Origin: Pseudomonas alcaligenes
GTDB taxonomy: Bacteria; Pseudomonadota; Gammaproteobacteria; Pseudomonadales; Pseudomonadaceae
Direction: 5' to 3'
Assembly: GCF_041729615.1 (NCBI RefSeq)
Contig: NZ_CP154874.1
Coordinates: forward strand, 3,105,001 to 3,169,000
Length of the DNA: 64,000 bases
Made by a program: the position numbers and the translations under genes. Positions 10,008 through 21,732 of this stretch are shown in pieces; the stretch's first letter is position 1, and every line of letters begins with the position of its first letter. The notes under the pieces were generated by a model, which saw only the letters and a list, made by a program, of their open reading frames with translations, was not told the DNA's origin and ran no database searches.

Positions 10008-10865
10008 TTAGCCGAGGTCGCGGTGGCGGACCTGGACGTTCTTCAGCGTGGGTTTCAGGGCCTGGCCCAGGCGGTTGGCCAGGTATACCGAGCGGTGGTG
10101 GCCGCCGGTGCAGCCGATGGCGATGGTCACGTAGGAGCGGTTGCTGGCGGCGAAGCGCGGCAACCACTTGTGCAGGTAGGCCTGGATGTCCTGGTACATC
10201 TCCTCCACGTCCGGCTGCGCGGCCAGATATTCGGCCACCGGCGCATCCAGGCCGGACATCTCGCGCAGGTCCGGCTTCCAGTAGGGGTTGGGCAGGCAGC
10301 GCACGTCGAACACCAGGTCGGCATCCACCGGCATGCCGCGCTTGAAACCGAAGGACTCGACTAGGAAGGCGGTACCCGGTTCCGGCTGGTTGAGCAGGCG
10401 CAGCTTGAGGGTGTCGCGCAGCTGGTAGAGATTGAGATGGGTGGTGTCGATCTTCAGGTCGGCCAGGTCGACGATCGGCGCCAGCAGCGTGGCCTCGTCG
10501 CGGATGGCCTCGGCCAGGGCGCGGGTCTCGTTGGTCAGCGGGTGACGCCGGCGGGTCTCGGAGAAGCGCTTGAGCAGGGTCTCCTCGTCGGCGTCGAGGA
10601 ACAGCACGTCGCACTGGATATGCCGGGCCCGTACCTCGCTCAGCAGCTCGGGGAAGCGCTGCAGCTGGCTGGGCAGGTTGCGCGCGTCCACCGACACGGC
10701 CACCTGCGGGTGCAGCAGCTCGGTCTGCAGCAGGGCGCGCTCGGCCAGGTCCGGCAGCAGGCTGGCCGGCAGGTTGTCGATGCAGTAGAAGCCGTTGTCT
10801 TCCAGCACGTCGAGGGCAGTGCTCTTGCCCGAGCCGGAACGACCGCTGACGATGATCAGGCGCAT
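10008..10865 (-). CDS. rapZ: RNase adapter protein RapZ
   Basis: This is a 285-residue RapZ/YvcJ family protein. In E. coli, RapZ binds the sRNA GlmZ and delivers it to RNase E, which tunes glucosamine-6-phosphate synthesis for the envelope. The N-terminal kinase-like domain has a Walker A motif, SGRSGSGKS, at 7-15. The C-terminal RNA- and metabolite-binding domain contains the conserved CTGGHHRSV. The length matches the family. It sits in the rpoN operon between ptsN and ptsO. Whether a GlmZ-type RNA exists in pseudomonads is not shown here, so the E. coli mechanism should not be assumed. Confidence 0.96.
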   Translation of the reverse strand: MRLIIVSGRSGSGKSTALDVLEDNGFYCIDNLPASLLPDLAERALLQTELLHPQVAVSVDARNLPSQLQRFPELLSEVRARHIQCDVLFLDADEETLLKRFSETRRRHPLTNETRALAEAIRDEATLLAPIVDLADLKIDTTHLNLYQLRDTLKLRLLNQPEPGTAFLVESFGFKRGMPVDADLVFDVRCLPNPYWKPDLREMSGLDAPVAEYLAAQPDVEEMYQDIQAYLHKWLPRFAASNRSYVTIAIGCTGGHHRSVYLANRLGQALKPTLKNVQVRHRDLG

Positions 10866-10881
10866 GGCTCAGTCCTCGGTG

Positions 10882-11346
10882 CTAGCGGCCGTTCTGTACG
10901 TCGACCACGACCTGATACAGCTCCTCGCTGCTCTGCGCCCGGCGCAGGCGCTCGCGCACTTCCGTGCGGTCGAGCATGCTGGCGATCTGGCGCAGCAGCT
11001 CCAGGTGCTCGTCGGTGGCCGCTTCCGGCACCAGCAGGACGAACAGCAGGTCGACCGGGGCGCCGTCGATGGCGTCGAAGTCTACCGCCGCATCCAGGTG
11101 CAGCACGGCACTGATCGGCGCCTGGCAGCCCGGCAGGCGGCAGTGTGGAATGGCGATGCCGTTGCCGAAGCCGGTGGAGCCGAGCTTCTCGCGGGCGATC
11201 AGGTTTTCGAAGATGTCCTGGCCGTCCAGATCGGGGAGATCACGGGCCACCAGGTTGGCAATCTGTTCGAGTACGCGTTTCTTGCTGCCCCCCGGCACGT
11301 TCACCAGGGAACGGCCGGAAGTCAGGATGGTTTCGAGTCGGATCAT
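10882..11346 (-). CDS. ptsN: PTS IIA-like nitrogen regulatory protein
   Basis: PtsN (EIIA-Ntr) is the final phosphoacceptor of the nitrogen PTS. It acts by protein contacts on potassium transport, carbon storage and stress. The 154-residue protein has the IIA phosphohistidine motif NGIAIPH with H68. It lies 13 bases after hpf and 16 bases before rapZ in the rpoN operon. No sugar-transport subunits are nearby, in keeping with a purely regulatory role. Confidence 0.96.
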   Translation of the reverse strand: MIRLETILTSGRSLVNVPGGSKKRVLEQIANLVARDLPDLDGQDIFENLIAREKLGSTGFGNGIAIPHCRLPGCQAPISAVLHLDAAVDFDAIDGAPVDLLFVLLVPEAATDEHLELLRQIASMLDRTEVRERLRRAQSSEELYQVVVDVQNGR

Positions 11347-11359
11347 GAGGGAGGGTATG

Positions 11360-11668
11360 TCAGCGAGCCGTGGCGCCTTGCAGGCGGCCCAGCTGCTTTT
11401 CCTTGTGTTTGATCAGTTGGCGGTCGAGTTTGTCGGCCAGCAGGTCGATGGCGGCATACATGTCTTCGTGTTCGGCGTTGGCGACCACCTCGCCGCCGGC
11501 GATGTGCAGGGTCGCTTCGATCTTCTGCTTGAGCTTCTCGACCTCCATGGTCACCTGCACATTGGTGATCTTGTCGAAATGGCGCTCCAGTCGGCTGAGC
11601 TTCTCACCGACATAGTCGCGCAGGGCGTCGGTCACATCCAGTTGATGTCCACTGATGTTGACTTGCAT
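11360..11668 (-). CDS. hpf: ribosome hibernation promoting factor (short form)
   Basis: This is a 102-residue short HPF/YfiA-family protein that binds the decoding centre and promotes 100S dimer formation during dormancy. It starts MQVNISGHQLDVTD and has the charged beta-alpha-beta-alpha pattern of the family. The C-terminal dimerising tail of long HPF is absent. A clear ribosome site (AAGGAG) precedes the ATG. It lies 157 bases downstream of rpoN, a position conserved across many proteobacteria. Confidence 0.95.
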   Translation of the reverse strand: MQVNISGHQLDVTDALRDYVGEKLSRLERHFDKITNVQVTMEVEKLKQKIEATLHIAGGEVVANAEHEDMYAAIDLLADKLDRQLIKHKEKQLGRLQGATAR

Positions 11669-11825
11669 ACCGCTTCTCCTTGTTGCCTGGTGTAAGAGAC
11701 AGGCTATCGGGCCTGCCGCCGTAACACGTTGGCTGGGAGGGCTGGTGCACTGCGGGCCGTAGTTCCCCCGTGCAGGGTATCCGGCGCTCGGTACGGTGGT
11801 GCAGAAGCCTTCCGCTCAGGGCCGC

Positions 11826-13328
11826 TTACATCAGTCGCTTGCGTTCGCTGGACGGCGCGATGCCGAGGGACTCGCGGTACTTGGCGACGGTGCGGCGGGC
11901 TACCTGAATGCCCTGTGCTTCCAGTAAACCAGCGATCTTGCTGTCGCTCAACGGCTTTTTCGCGTTTTCCGCGGCCACCAGTTTCTTGATGATGGCGCGG
12001 ATCGCGGTGGACGAGCATTCGCCGCCCTCGGAGGTGCTGACGTGGCTGGAGAAGAAGTATTTCAGCTCGTAGATGCCGCGCGGGGTGTGCATGAATTTCT
12101 GCGTGGTGACCCGCGAGATGGTCGACTCGTGCATGCCCACCGCCTCGGCGATGTCGTGCAGGACCAGCGGCTTCATGGCCTCGTCGCCGTATTCGAGGAA
12201 GCCGCGCTGGTGCTCGACGATCTGCGTCGCCACCTTCATCAGCGTCTCGTTGCGGCTCTGCAGGCTCTTGATGAACCAGCGCGCCTCCTGCAGCTGGTTG
12301 CGCATGAAGGTGTTGTCGGCGCTGGAGTCGGCGCGTTTGACGAAGCCGGCATACTGCGGGTTGACGCGCAGGCGCGGCACTGCCTCCTGGTTCAGCTCCA
12401 CCAGCCAGCGCTCGTTGTGCTTGCGCACGATGACGTCGGGCACCACGTACTCGGGCTCGCTGGCCTCGATCTGCGAGCCGGGGCGCGGGTTGAGGCTCTG
12501 GATCAGCTCGATGACCTGGCGCAGTTCGTCCTCTTTCAGCTTCATGCGGCGCATCAGCTGGCTGTAGTCGCGGCCGCCGAGCACATCCAGATGCTCGCTG
12601 GCCAGGCGCTGCGCCTCGGCCAGCCAGGGCGTGTCGGCGGGTAGCTGGCGCAGTTGCAGGAGCAGGCATTCGCGCAGGTCACGTGCGCCGACGCCGGCGG
12701 GCTCGAAGTGCTGGATGCGGTGCAGCACGGCCTCGACTTCGTCGGCCTCGATGTCCAGCTGCGGGTCGAAGGACTCGACGATTTCGTCGATGGATTCCTC
12801 CAGGTAACCCTGGTCGTTGATGCAGTCGATGATGGTGACGCCGATCAGCTTGTCGGTGTCGGACATCGGCACCAGGTTGAGCTGCCACAGCAGGTGGCTC
12901 TGCAGGCTCTCGCCGGCCGAGGTGCGGGTGGTGAAGTCCCACTCGTCGTCATCGCTGGAGGGCAGGCTGCTGGCGCTGGTCTGGTAGACGTCTTCCCAGG
13001 CGGTATCGACCGGCAGCTCGCTGGGGATGCGGTCGTGCCACTCGCCGTCCTCGCCACCCTCGGTGTTGTTCACCGCGACGGTGCTGTCCTGGAAGCTGGA
13101 GCTGTCCTGCTGCGCCTGGGTGTTCTGCTCGGCGCCGTCGGCCATGGGGTCGGAGTTGTCGAAATCCTCGCCGTCTTCCTGGCGCTCCAGCATGGGGTTG
13201 GATTCCAGGGCTTCCTGGATTTCCTGCTGCAGATCCAGGGTGGAGAGCTGGAGGAGTCGGATGGCCTGTTGCAGCTGCGGAGTCATCGTCAGCTGCTGGC
13301 CCATCTTGAGGACTAGCGACGGTTTCAT
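11826..13328 (-). CDS. rpoN: RNA polymerase sigma-54 factor
   Basis: Sigma-54 directs polymerase to -24/-12 promoters and needs AAA+ activators. In pseudomonads it controls nitrogen use, flagella, pili and more. The 500-residue protein shows the Gln/Leu-rich region I at 1-50 with [12 protein letters not shown]. An acidic region II follows at about 55-110. The C-terminal RpoN box ARRTVAKYR lies at about 477-485 and contacts the -24 element. It lies between lptB and hpf. A TATAAT -10 element in the upstream gap suggests its own sigma-70 promoter in addition to readthrough from the lpt genes. Confidence 0.98.
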   Translation of the reverse strand: MKPSLVLKMGQQLTMTPQLQQAIRLLQLSTLDLQQEIQEALESNPMLERQEDGEDFDNSDPMADGAEQNTQAQQDSSSFQDSTVAVNNTEGGEDGEWHDRIPSELPVDTAWEDVYQTSASSLPSSDDDEWDFTTRTSAGESLQSHLLWQLNLVPMSDTDKLIGVTIIDCINDQGYLEESIDEIVESFDPQLDIEADEVEAVLHRIQHFEPAGVGARDLRECLLLQLRQLPADTPWLAEAQRLASEHLDVLGGRDYSQLMRRMKLKEDELRQVIELIQSLNPRPGSQIEASEPEYVVPDVIVRKHNERWLVELNQEAVPRLRVNPQYAGFVKRADSSADNTFMRNQLQEARWFIKSLQSRNETLMKVATQIVEHQRGFLEYGDEAMKPLVLHDIAEAVGMHESTISRVTTQKFMHTPRGIYELKYFFSSHVSTSEGGECSSTAIRAIIKKLVAAENAKKPLSDSKIAGLLEAQGIQVARRTVAKYRESLGIAPSSERKRLM

Positions 13329-13408
13329 GGTGTGGGGCTGGGTACCTTGTTCACTTGCCGGCGCGCGGCGCCATCCACTGCAGGGCGGCGGGCCGCCCTA
13401 GGAAGCAA

Positions 13409-13414
13409 ATTATA
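13409..13414 (-). promoter_or_regulatory. possible rpoN -10 element
   Basis: On the reverse strand the hexamer is a perfect TATAAT, about 80 bases before the rpoN ATG. I see no good -35 at 16-18 bases, so this is only a candidate promoter. Confidence 0.35.
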
Positions 13415-13468
13415 TGCCTGACCTTGAATGATTCTAGCCCTTTGTGCAAGCCCCGCACTCGGTCGCGC

Positions 13469-14193
<725 letters not shown>

Positions 14194-14194
<1 letters not shown>

Positions 14195-14736
14195 TACTGT
14201 TGCCCCTGCTCGCCGTTCTTCTTGCGTGGTTGCAGGATCATGTCGATGCGCGGGCGCGGCACCGAGACGTTGCTGCCCGTGGCGCGGCCGGCGTTGACGA
14301 TCTGGCGCTGGGTGTCATAGACGATCTTCTCGCCTTCGAAGACGTTGCCCTGCTGGATCACCTTGGCCTGGTCGATCAGCACGATGCGCTCGTTGGTCGC
14401 GTAGTACTGGATGGTCAGGCCGTAGGCCTTGACGATTTCCTTGTCCTCGGCGGGCTTCTGCTCGTAGTAGGCGGGTTTGCCCACCGAGGTGAAGACTTCG
14501 ATCTCGCCGTTGGCATCCTGGGTGATGGTCACGGTGTCGCCGGTGATCTTCAGGGTGCCCTGGGTGATCACCACGCCGCCGCGGTACACCGCCACGCCTT
14601 GTTTGTCGTCCAGTTCTGCGCTGTCCGCCTGTACCCGGATCGGTTGCTCGCGGTCACTGGGCAGGGCCCAGGCGCTGGCGCTTCCGAGCGCGGCGCCCAG
14701 GCTGAGCAGTAGGGGGAAGGTTTTAACGAACCTCAT
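14194..14736 (-). CDS. lptA: LPS transport periplasmic protein LptA
   Basis: LptA forms the periplasmic beta-jellyroll bridge for LPS transport to LptD/E. The 180-residue precursor has a signal peptide ending ASAWA, with likely cleavage after A24. An OstA-type domain follows, with the start [16 protein letters not shown]. It overlaps lptC by 14 bases and lptB by one base, so the three are tightly coupled. A short, charged C-terminal tail is rich in Lys and Gln. Confidence 0.97.
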
Positions 14737-15289
14737 GCTGGCCTCTTACGTTGGACAGCAAGTTGATCTTGCCGTCGTTCATGTACGCTTTCATTCCCTG
14801 TGCCGTGGTCACCCCATTGGCGGCCTCGATTCTAACGGCTTGCTGGGTCTGCGCATATTCCTCGTCTGGGAATACGGTGACCCGGCTGCTGGTAATCACG
14901 GTGGGGCGGTTCTTGGCGTCGGTGCGGGCGATGCGCACGTTGTCGATCAGTTCGACCTGCTTGCCCTCGGGGGCGACCTCGCCCTTGTCGCTGCGCACGT
15001 GCCAGGGGTAGTCGGTGCCGCGGTACAGCTGCAGGTCGGGCTTGTCCACCAGGGTGATGTCGCTGGCCCTGATGTGCTCGAGCTTGGCGGCGGTCATCTC
15101 GTAGTGCAGTTTGCCGTCATCCTGGAACTGCTGGGTGCTGGCGCCTATCACGTAGAAGTCGATGGCGCTGTCGGTCTCCGCTGCCCGGCGTTCCATGAAG
15201 CTTTCCGGGCGGATGTTCCAGTAGCCGAGTGCGCCGATCAGGGCGACGGCCAGCAGGCCGATCAGGTAGTTGCGCAGTTTGCCGTTCAT
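14723..15289 (-). CDS. lptC: LPS export protein LptC
   Basis: LptC is the bitopic inner-membrane member of LptB2FGC that receives LPS and passes it to LptA. The 188-residue protein has one N-terminal membrane helix at about 7-25 and a periplasmic jellyroll domain with the family's DITLVDKPDLQLY-like strands. It lies 9 bases after kdsC and overlaps lptA by 14 bases. Confidence 0.95.
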   Translation of the reverse strand: MNGKLRNYLIGLLAVALIGALGYWNIRPESFMERRAAETDSAIDFYVIGASTQQFQDDGKLHYEMTAAKLEHIRASDITLVDKPDLQLYRGTDYPWHVRSDKGEVAPEGKQVELIDNVRIARTDAKNRPTVITSSRVTVFPDEEYAQTQQAVRIEAANGVTTAQGMKAYMNDGKINLLSNVRGQHEVR

Positions 15290-15298
15290 GGAAAGGTC

Positions 15299-15823
15299 CT
15301 AGAGGTAGGCGGCCTGGGCGGCTTCCAGCGTGCCCTGGGCTTGCATGATCAGCTCGCAGAACTCGCGCGCGGCGCCTTCGCCGCCGCGGGCGCGGGTCAC
15401 GCCGTGGGCGTGCTGGCGGACGAAGCCGTCGGCGCTGGCCACGGCCATGCCCAGGCCGACACGGCGAATCACCGGCAGGTCGGGCAGGTCGTCGCCCAGA
15501 TAGGCGACCTGGTCGTAGGCCAGGCCCAGTTCGCCGAGCAGTTCGTTCAGAACGACAAGCTTGTCCTCGCGGCCCTGGTACAGGTGCTGGATGCCCAGGT
15601 TCTGCGCGCGGCGCTCGACCACCGGAGTCTTGCGCCCGCTGATGATGGCGGTGCGCACCCCGGAGTTGATCAGCATCTTGATGCCGTGGCCGTCCAGGGT
15701 GTTGAAGGTCTTGAATTCACTGCCGTCCGTGAGGAAGTACAGGCGGCCGTCGGTGAGTACGCCGTCGACGTCGAAGATGGCCAGTTTGATGGCCTTGGCG
15801 CGTTGCAGCAGGTCGGTGGTCAT
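15299..15823 (-). CDS. kdsC: 3-deoxy-D-manno-octulosonate 8-phosphate phosphatase
   Basis: KdsC removes phosphate from KDO-8-phosphate to give KDO, the inner-core sugar of LPS. The 174-residue HAD-family protein has the motif IFDVDGVLTDG with nucleophile D18 and acid/base D20. It is the small, cap-less, tetrameric type. The start codon directly follows the kdsD stop with no gap. The order kdsD-kdsC-lptC-lptA-lptB couples KDO supply to LPS export. Confidence 0.97.
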   Translation of the reverse strand: MTTDLLQRAKAIKLAIFDVDGVLTDGRLYFLTDGSEFKTFNTLDGHGIKMLINSGVRTAIISGRKTPVVERRAQNLGIQHLYQGREDKLVVLNELLGELGLAYDQVAYLGDDLPDLPVIRRVGLGMAVASADGFVRQHAHGVTRARGGEGAAREFCELIMQAQGTLEAAQAAYL

Positions 15824-16798
15824 TTACATCACTCCGGCGCGCAGCAGGTCGTGCATGTTGAGGGCGCCGATCGGGCGGTCGTCGCCGTCGACGACGGTCA
15901 GGGCGTTGATCTTGTGATCCTCCATGATCTTAAGAGCCTCGGCCGCGAGCATCTCGGCGCGGGCGGTCTTGCCGTGGATGGTCATCACCTGGTCGATGCT
16001 GGCCTCGCGCACGTCGATGCCCTTGTCCAGGGTGCGGCGCAGGTCGCCGTCGGTGAAGATGCCGGCCAGCTTGCCGTCGGCCTCGACGATCACGGTCATG
16101 CCCAGGCCCTTGCGGGTCATCTCCAGCAGCGCCTCGCGTAGCGGGGTGCCGCGCTTGACCAGGGGCAGGCGCTCGCCGGCGTGCATCACGTTCTCCACCT
16201 TGAGCAGCAGGCGTCGGCCGAGGGCGCCACCCGGGTGGGAGAAGGCAAAGTCCTCGGCAGTGAAGCCGCGCGCCTCCAGCAGGGCGATGGCCAGGGCGTC
16301 GCCGAGCACCAGGGATACGGTGGTGGACGAGGTCGGTGCCAGGTTCAGCGGGCAGGCTTCCTGGGCGACGCGGGCATCCAGGTTGACTTCGGCGGCCTTG
16401 GCCAGCGGCGATTCGGGGTTGCCGGTCATGCTGATCAACTGGATGCCGAGGCGCTTGATCAGCGGCAGCAGGGTGACGATCTCGGCGGTGGAGCCGGAGT
16501 TGGACAGGGCCAGCACCACGTCGTCCTTGGTGATCATGCCCATGTCGCCATGGCTGGCTTCGGCCGGGTGGACGAAGAACGCCGGGGTACCGGTGCTGGC
16601 CAGGGTGGCGGCGATCTTGTTGCCGATATGTCCTGACTTGCCCATGCCCACCACCACCACGCGGCCCTTGCAGGCCAGAATCATCTCGCAGGCGCGGAGG
16701 AAATCGGCGTCGATGCGGTTCAGCAGGCTCCCCACGGCTTCGGCTTCGAGGCGAATGGTGCGCTGTGCGGACTGGATCAGGTCGCTGGTCTGGCTCAT
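15824..16798 (-). CDS. kdsD: arabinose-5-phosphate isomerase KdsD
   Basis: KdsD converts ribulose-5-phosphate to arabinose-5-phosphate, the first step to KDO. From the ATG giving MSQTSDLIQ the protein is 324 residues. An N-terminal SIS isomerase domain contains VVVGMGKSGHIG, and two CBS domains follow in the last third. An alternative ATG at 16822 would add eight residues. I prefer the shorter form because it matches the start I remember for P. aeruginosa. A TATACT -10 at 16835-16840 would also leave almost no leader for the longer one. Neither start has a clear ribosome site. Confidence 0.95.
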   Translation of the reverse strand: MSQTSDLIQSAQRTIRLEAEAVGSLLNRIDADFLRACEMILACKGRVVVVGMGKSGHIGNKIAATLASTGTPAFFVHPAEASHGDMGMITKDDVVLALSNSGSTAEIVTLLPLIKRLGIQLISMTGNPESPLAKAAEVNLDARVAQEACPLNLAPTSSTTVSLVLGDALAIALLEARGFTAEDFAFSHPGGALGRRLLLKVENVMHAGERLPLVKRGTPLREALLEMTRKGLGMTVIVEADGKLAGIFTDGDLRRTLDKGIDVREASIDQVMTIHGKTARAEMLAAEALKIMEDHKINALTVVDGDDRPIGALNMHDLLRAGVM

Positions 16799-16834
16799 GG
16801 CGAAAGATGCGATGCTCGACATAAAAAGAGAGGA

Positions 16835-16840
16835 AGTATA
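16835..16840 (-). promoter_or_regulatory. possible kdsD -10 element
   Basis: The reverse-strand hexamer is TATACT, about 37 bases before the chosen kdsD ATG. No convincing -35 was found at the right distance. It would drive kdsD-kdsC-lptCAB. Confidence 0.3.
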
Positions 16841-16923
16841 ACGACAAAGCGGCTCGGGCTCACCTCTGTGGGTGCGGGGATGACGCCAGTTGTGAGCAAT
16901 TGTTGTGAAAAGGTTACGGTGTC

Positions 16924-16953
16924 TTGGGCTGCAAGCCCCGCCAATGCTATATT
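16924..16953 (+). promoter_or_regulatory. sigma-70 type promoter of mlaFEDCB
   Basis: TTGGGC (16924-16929) and TATATT (16948-16953) are separated by 18 bases. TG one base ahead of the -10 gives an extended -10 (TGCTATATT). The expected start is near 16960, leaving about 88 bases of leader before the mlaF ATG. Confidence 0.55.
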
Positions 16954-17047
16954 CCGCGCCCTGTTCGGCCTGACCGCGGGGCGAAGTGCCCCTGCCGCAG
17001 GAGCCTGCGTCTGTCCATGGAGAAGGGCCGCATCACAAGGAGTTTGG

Positions 17048-17857
17048 ATGAGCGCCGAGAATGCCTATGCCGTCGAATTGAAGGGGCTGACCTTCAAGCG
17101 TGGCGCGCGCAACATCTTCGATAATGTCGACATTCGCATCCCGCGCGGCAAGGTCACCGGCATCATGGGGCCGTCCGGCTGCGGCAAGACCACCCTGCTG
17201 CGCCTGATCGCCGCCCAGCTCAAGCCGTCCGGCGGCGAAGTCTGGGTCAACGGGCAGAACCTGCCGAGCCTGTCGCGTAGCGAGCTGTTCGACATGCGCA
17301 AGCAGTTCGGCGTGCTGTTCCAGAGCGGCGCGCTGTTCACCGATCTCGACGTGTTCGAGAACGTGGCCTTTCCGCTGCGCGTACATACCCGTCTGCCCGA
17401 CGAGATGATCCGCGACATCGTGCTGATGAAGTTGCAGGCCGTGGGCCTGCGCGGGGCCGTGGAATTGATGCCGGACGAGCTGTCCGGCGGCATGAAGCGC
17501 CGCGTGGCACTGGCCCGGGCGATCGCCCTGGATCCGCAGATCCTGATGTACGACGAACCGTTCGTCGGCCAGGACCCCATCGCCATGGGTGTGCTGGTGC
17601 GCCTGATCCGCCTCCTCAACGACGCGCTCGGCATCACCAGCATCGTGGTCTCCCACGACCTGGCCGAGACCGCCAGCATCGCCGACTACCTCTATGTGGT
17701 GGGCGATGGCCAGGTACTGGGCCAGGGTACTCCGGACGAACTGATGCACTCGGACAATCCGCGCATCCAGCAATTCATGCAGGGCATCCCGGACGGCCCG
17801 GTGCCCTTCCACTATCCGGCGCCGGATTACCTCGACGATCTGCTGGGAGCGCGCTGA
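17048..17857 (+). CDS. mlaF: phospholipid transport ATPase MlaF
   Basis: MlaF is the ATPase of the MlaFEDB inner-membrane complex that keeps outer-membrane lipid asymmetry. In Pseudomonas it was first called Ttg2A, for toluene tolerance. The 269-residue ABC protein has Walker A GPSGCGKT at 41-48, signature LSGGMKRR and Walker [10 protein letters not shown] chose the ATG that follows a strong AAGGAG at 17036-17041. Longer in-frame starts lie in the promoter region. Its stop overlaps the mlaE ATG by one base. Confidence 0.98.
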   Translation: MSAENAYAVELKGLTFKRGARNIFDNVDIRIPRGKVTGIMGPSGCGKTTLLRLIAAQLKPSGGEVWVNGQNLPSLSRSELFDMRKQFGVLFQSGALFTDLDVFENVAFPLRVHTRLPDEMIRDIVLMKLQAVGLRGAVELMPDELSGGMKRRVALARAIALDPQILMYDEPFVGQDPIAMGVLVRLIRLLNDALGITSIVVSHDLAETASIADYLYVVGDGQVLGQGTPDELMHSDNPRIQQFMQGIPDGPVPFHYPAPDYLDDLLGAR

Positions 17858-18654
17858 TGCGTAGGAAGTCCACTCTCGAACGCATCGCCCTGCTGGGGCG
17901 CGCCGGTATCGACGTGGTGCAGGCCATGGGTCGCTCGACCCTGTTCCTGCTCAGCTCGCTGTTCGGCCGCAGCGGCCTGCGCAATGGCGGCCAGCTGCTG
18001 ATTCGCCAGCTGTATTCGGTGGGCGTGCTGTCGCTGCCGATCATCGTGGTGGCCGGCCTGTTCATCGGCATGGTGCTGGCCCTGCAGGGCTACAACATCC
18101 TCACCAGCTACGGTTCCGAGCAGGCGGTGGGGCAGATGGTCGCCCTGACCCTGCTGCGCGAGCTGGGGCCAGTGGTCACCGGCCTGCTGTTCGCCGGGCG
18201 CGCCGGCTCGGCGCTGACTGCCGAGATCGGCAACATGAAGTCCACCGAGCAGCTGTCCAGCCTGGAAATGATCGGTGTCGACCCGCTCAAATACATCATC
18301 GCCCCGCGCCTGTGGGCCGGCTTCATCTCCATGCCGCTGCTCGCCGCCATCTTCAGCGTGGTCGGCATCTGGGGCGGGGCCATGGTGGCCGTCGACTGGC
18401 TGGGGGTGTACGAAGGCTCGTTCTGGGCCAACATGCAGAACAGCGTGGAATTTCGCGAGGACGTGCTCAACGGCGTGATCAAGAGCATCGTCTTCGCCTT
18501 CGTGGTGACCTGGATCGCCGTGTTCCAGGGCTATGACTGCGAGCCGACCTCGGAAGGCATCAGTCGCGCCACCACCAAGACCGTGGTTTATGCCTCCCTG
18601 GCCGTGCTCGGCCTCGACTTTATTCTGACCGCCCTGATGTTTGGAGATCTCTGA
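17857..18654 (+). CDS. mlaE: phospholipid transport permease MlaE
   Basis: This 265-residue multi-pass membrane protein is the permease of the MlaFEDB complex. The family hallmarks are visible as the long central helices with [14 protein letters not shown] and the conserved [17 protein letters not shown] loop that contacts MlaF. A later [16 protein letters not shown] segment is also typical. It overlaps mlaF and mlaD by one base each, so the operon is tightly coupled. Confidence 0.97.
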   Translation: MRRKSTLERIALLGRAGIDVVQAMGRSTLFLLSSLFGRSGLRNGGQLLIRQLYSVGVLSLPIIVVAGLFIGMVLALQGYNILTSYGSEQAVGQMVALTLLRELGPVVTGLLFAGRAGSALTAEIGNMKSTEQLSSLEMIGVDPLKYIIAPRLWAGFISMPLLAAIFSVVGIWGGAMVAVDWLGVYEGSFWANMQNSVEFREDVLNGVIKSIVFAFVVTWIAVFQGYDCEPTSEGISRATTKTVVYASLAVLGLDFILTALMFGDL

Positions 18655-19121
18655 TGCAAAGCCGCTCCCTGGAAATCGGCGTCGGCCTGTTCCTGCTGGC
18701 CGGACTGCTGGCGCTGCTGCTGCTCGCCCTGCGGGTCAGCGGCCTCTCGGCTGCCAGCTCGGGCGATACTTACAAGCTGTATGCGAACTTCGACAATATT
18801 GCCGGTCTTACCGTCAGGGCCAAGGTGACCATGGCCGGGGTGACGATCGGCAAGGTCACCGCCATCGATCTGGATCGTGACAGCTACACCGGTCGCGTGA
18901 CCATGGAGATCGAGAAGCGGGTGGACAACCTGCCGCTGGACTCCACCGCCTCGATCCTCACCGCCGGCCTGCTGGGCGAGAAGTACATCGGCATCAGCGT
19001 CGGTGGCGAGGAAGAGCTGCTGGCAGACGGCAGCACCATCCACGACACCCAGTCGGCCCTGGTGCTGGAAGACCTGATCGGCAAGTTCCTGATGAACTCG
19101 GTAAACAAGGAAAGCAAATGA
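18654..19121 (+). CDS. mlaD: MCE-domain phospholipid transport protein MlaD
   Basis: MlaD is the membrane-anchored, substrate-binding MCE ring of the Mla complex. The 155-residue protein has one N-terminal helix at about 7-27, followed by a single MCE domain at about 38-116 with AGLTVRAKVTMAGVTIGKV. This is the usual single-domain Gram-negative form. Its last codon overlaps the mlaC ATG. Confidence 0.97.
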   Translation: MQSRSLEIGVGLFLLAGLLALLLLALRVSGLSAASSGDTYKLYANFDNIAGLTVRAKVTMAGVTIGKVTAIDLDRDSYTGRVTMEIEKRVDNLPLDSTASILTAGLLGEKYIGISVGGEEELLADGSTIHDTQSALVLEDLIGKFLMNSVNKESK

Positions 19122-19768
19122 GCCTGTTCCATACCCTGCGTCGCGGCCTGTTGATTGCGCTGGCGAGTTTGCCGCTGCTGGCGGTCGCCACGCCCAGTGC
19201 GCATGAGGTGGTGAAGAGCACCACCGACCAGTTGCTCGGTGACCTCAAGGCCAACAAGGCTGCCTACCAGCAGAACCCGCAGTCCTTCTACGACACCCTG
19301 GAGCGCATCCTCGGTCCGGTGGTGGACAGCGAGGGCATCTCGCGCAGCATCATGACCGTGAAATATTCGCGCGGTGCCAGCGATGCCCAGCTCAAGCGCT
19401 TCGAGGAAAACTTCAAGCGCAGCCTGATGCAGTTCTACGGCAATGCCCTGCTGGAGTACGACAACCAGGGCATCCGCGTGCTGCCGGCCAAGACCGAGGG
19501 CGCCGAGCGTGCCAGCGTCGGCATGGAAGTGACCGACAACAAGGGCGTCGTCTACCCGGTGTCCTACACCATGGTGCAGCTGGACGGGCAGTGGAAGCTG
19601 CGCAACGTGATCATCAACGGCATCAACGTCGGCAAGCTGTTCCGCGACCAGTTCGCCGACAGCATGCAGCGCAACGGCAATGACTTGGACAAGACCATCG
19701 ATGGCTGGGCCGAAGTGGTGGCCAAGGCCAAGGACAGCGCCGAAGGTCAGCAGGCGAGCGGCCAATGA
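19118..19768 (+). CDS. mlaC: periplasmic phospholipid-binding protein MlaC
   Basis: MlaC shuttles phospholipid between the outer-membrane MlaA complex and MlaFEDB. The 216-residue precursor has a signal peptide ending LLAVA, with cleavage probably after A24. The mature Ttg2D/MlaC domain includes the conserved KYSRG and YNGNALLEYD-like segments. MlaA is not in this window. It overlaps mlaD and mlaB by four bases each. Confidence 0.96.
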   Translation: MSLFHTLRRGLLIALASLPLLAVATPSAHEVVKSTTDQLLGDLKANKAAYQQNPQSFYDTLERILGPVVDSEGISRSIMTVKYSRGASDAQLKRFEENFKRSLMQFYGNALLEYDNQGIRVLPAKTEGAERASVGMEVTDNKGVVYPVSYTMVQLDGQWKLRNVIINGINVGKLFRDQFADSMQRNGNDLDKTIDGWAEVVAKAKDSAEGQQASGQ

Positions 19769-20073
19769 CGGATGGCGCCATTCGGGTCGGCCCGGCCGGC
19801 GAGCTGCTGCTCAGTGGCGTGCTCGACCATCGTAGCGGCCCGCCGCTGCGCGAGGCCGGGCGCAAGCTGATCCAGGACGCTGCCGGCAGCAGCCTGGTGC
19901 TGGATTGCGCGGGGGTGGAGAAGTCCAGCAGTGTCGGCCTGTCGCTGCTGCTGGCCTTCATGCGCGACGCCCGGGCGGCCGGCAAGGGCCTGGTCCTGCG
20001 CGGGCTGCCGCAGGACATGCGCGAGATCGCCAAGGTCTCCGGCCTGCACGAGCTGCTCGAAGCCCGGGCCTGA
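19765..20073 (+). CDS. mlaB: STAS-domain protein MlaB
   Basis: MlaB is a small cytoplasmic STAS-domain protein that binds MlaF and is needed for assembly and activity of the complex. This 102-residue protein has the STAS core, with a beta strand LVLDCAGVE and the following KSSSVGLSLLLAFMRDA helix. It is the last mla gene and is followed by an intrinsic terminator. Confidence 0.93.
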   Translation: MTDGAIRVGPAGELLLSGVLDHRSGPPLREAGRKLIQDAAGSSLVLDCAGVEKSSSVGLSLLLAFMRDARAAGKGLVLRGLPQDMREIAKVSGLHELLEARA

Positions 20074-20083
20074 GCCCGCGCCG

Positions 20084-20126
20084 AGCCCTCCGTCCTGCCG
20101 GGCTTCGCAGGCGGGGGGCTTTTTTG
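20084..20126 (+). terminator. intrinsic terminator after mlaB
   Basis: A long stem of AGCCCTCCG(T)CCTGC against GCAGGCGGGGGGCT, with one bulged T and two G-T pairs, is followed by a run of T. It lies 11 bases after the mlaB stop. Confidence 0.8.
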
Positions 20127-20191
20127 TATGATTGCCGGCCCGCGAGCCCTGGCCCGCCATTGAATCCTATTAGCGCCGATCGAGGTTGAGC

Positions 20192-21720
<1,529 letters not shown>

Positions 21721-21732
21721 TAGGGGCATCGC

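Noticed and set aside
13383..13398. GGGCGGC-GG-GCCGCCC inverted repeat in the rpoN leader
   Set aside because: It is a perfect 7-bp stem, but the loop is only two bases and the sequence is pure G and C in a GC-rich genome, so chance or a poor RNA hairpin is likely.
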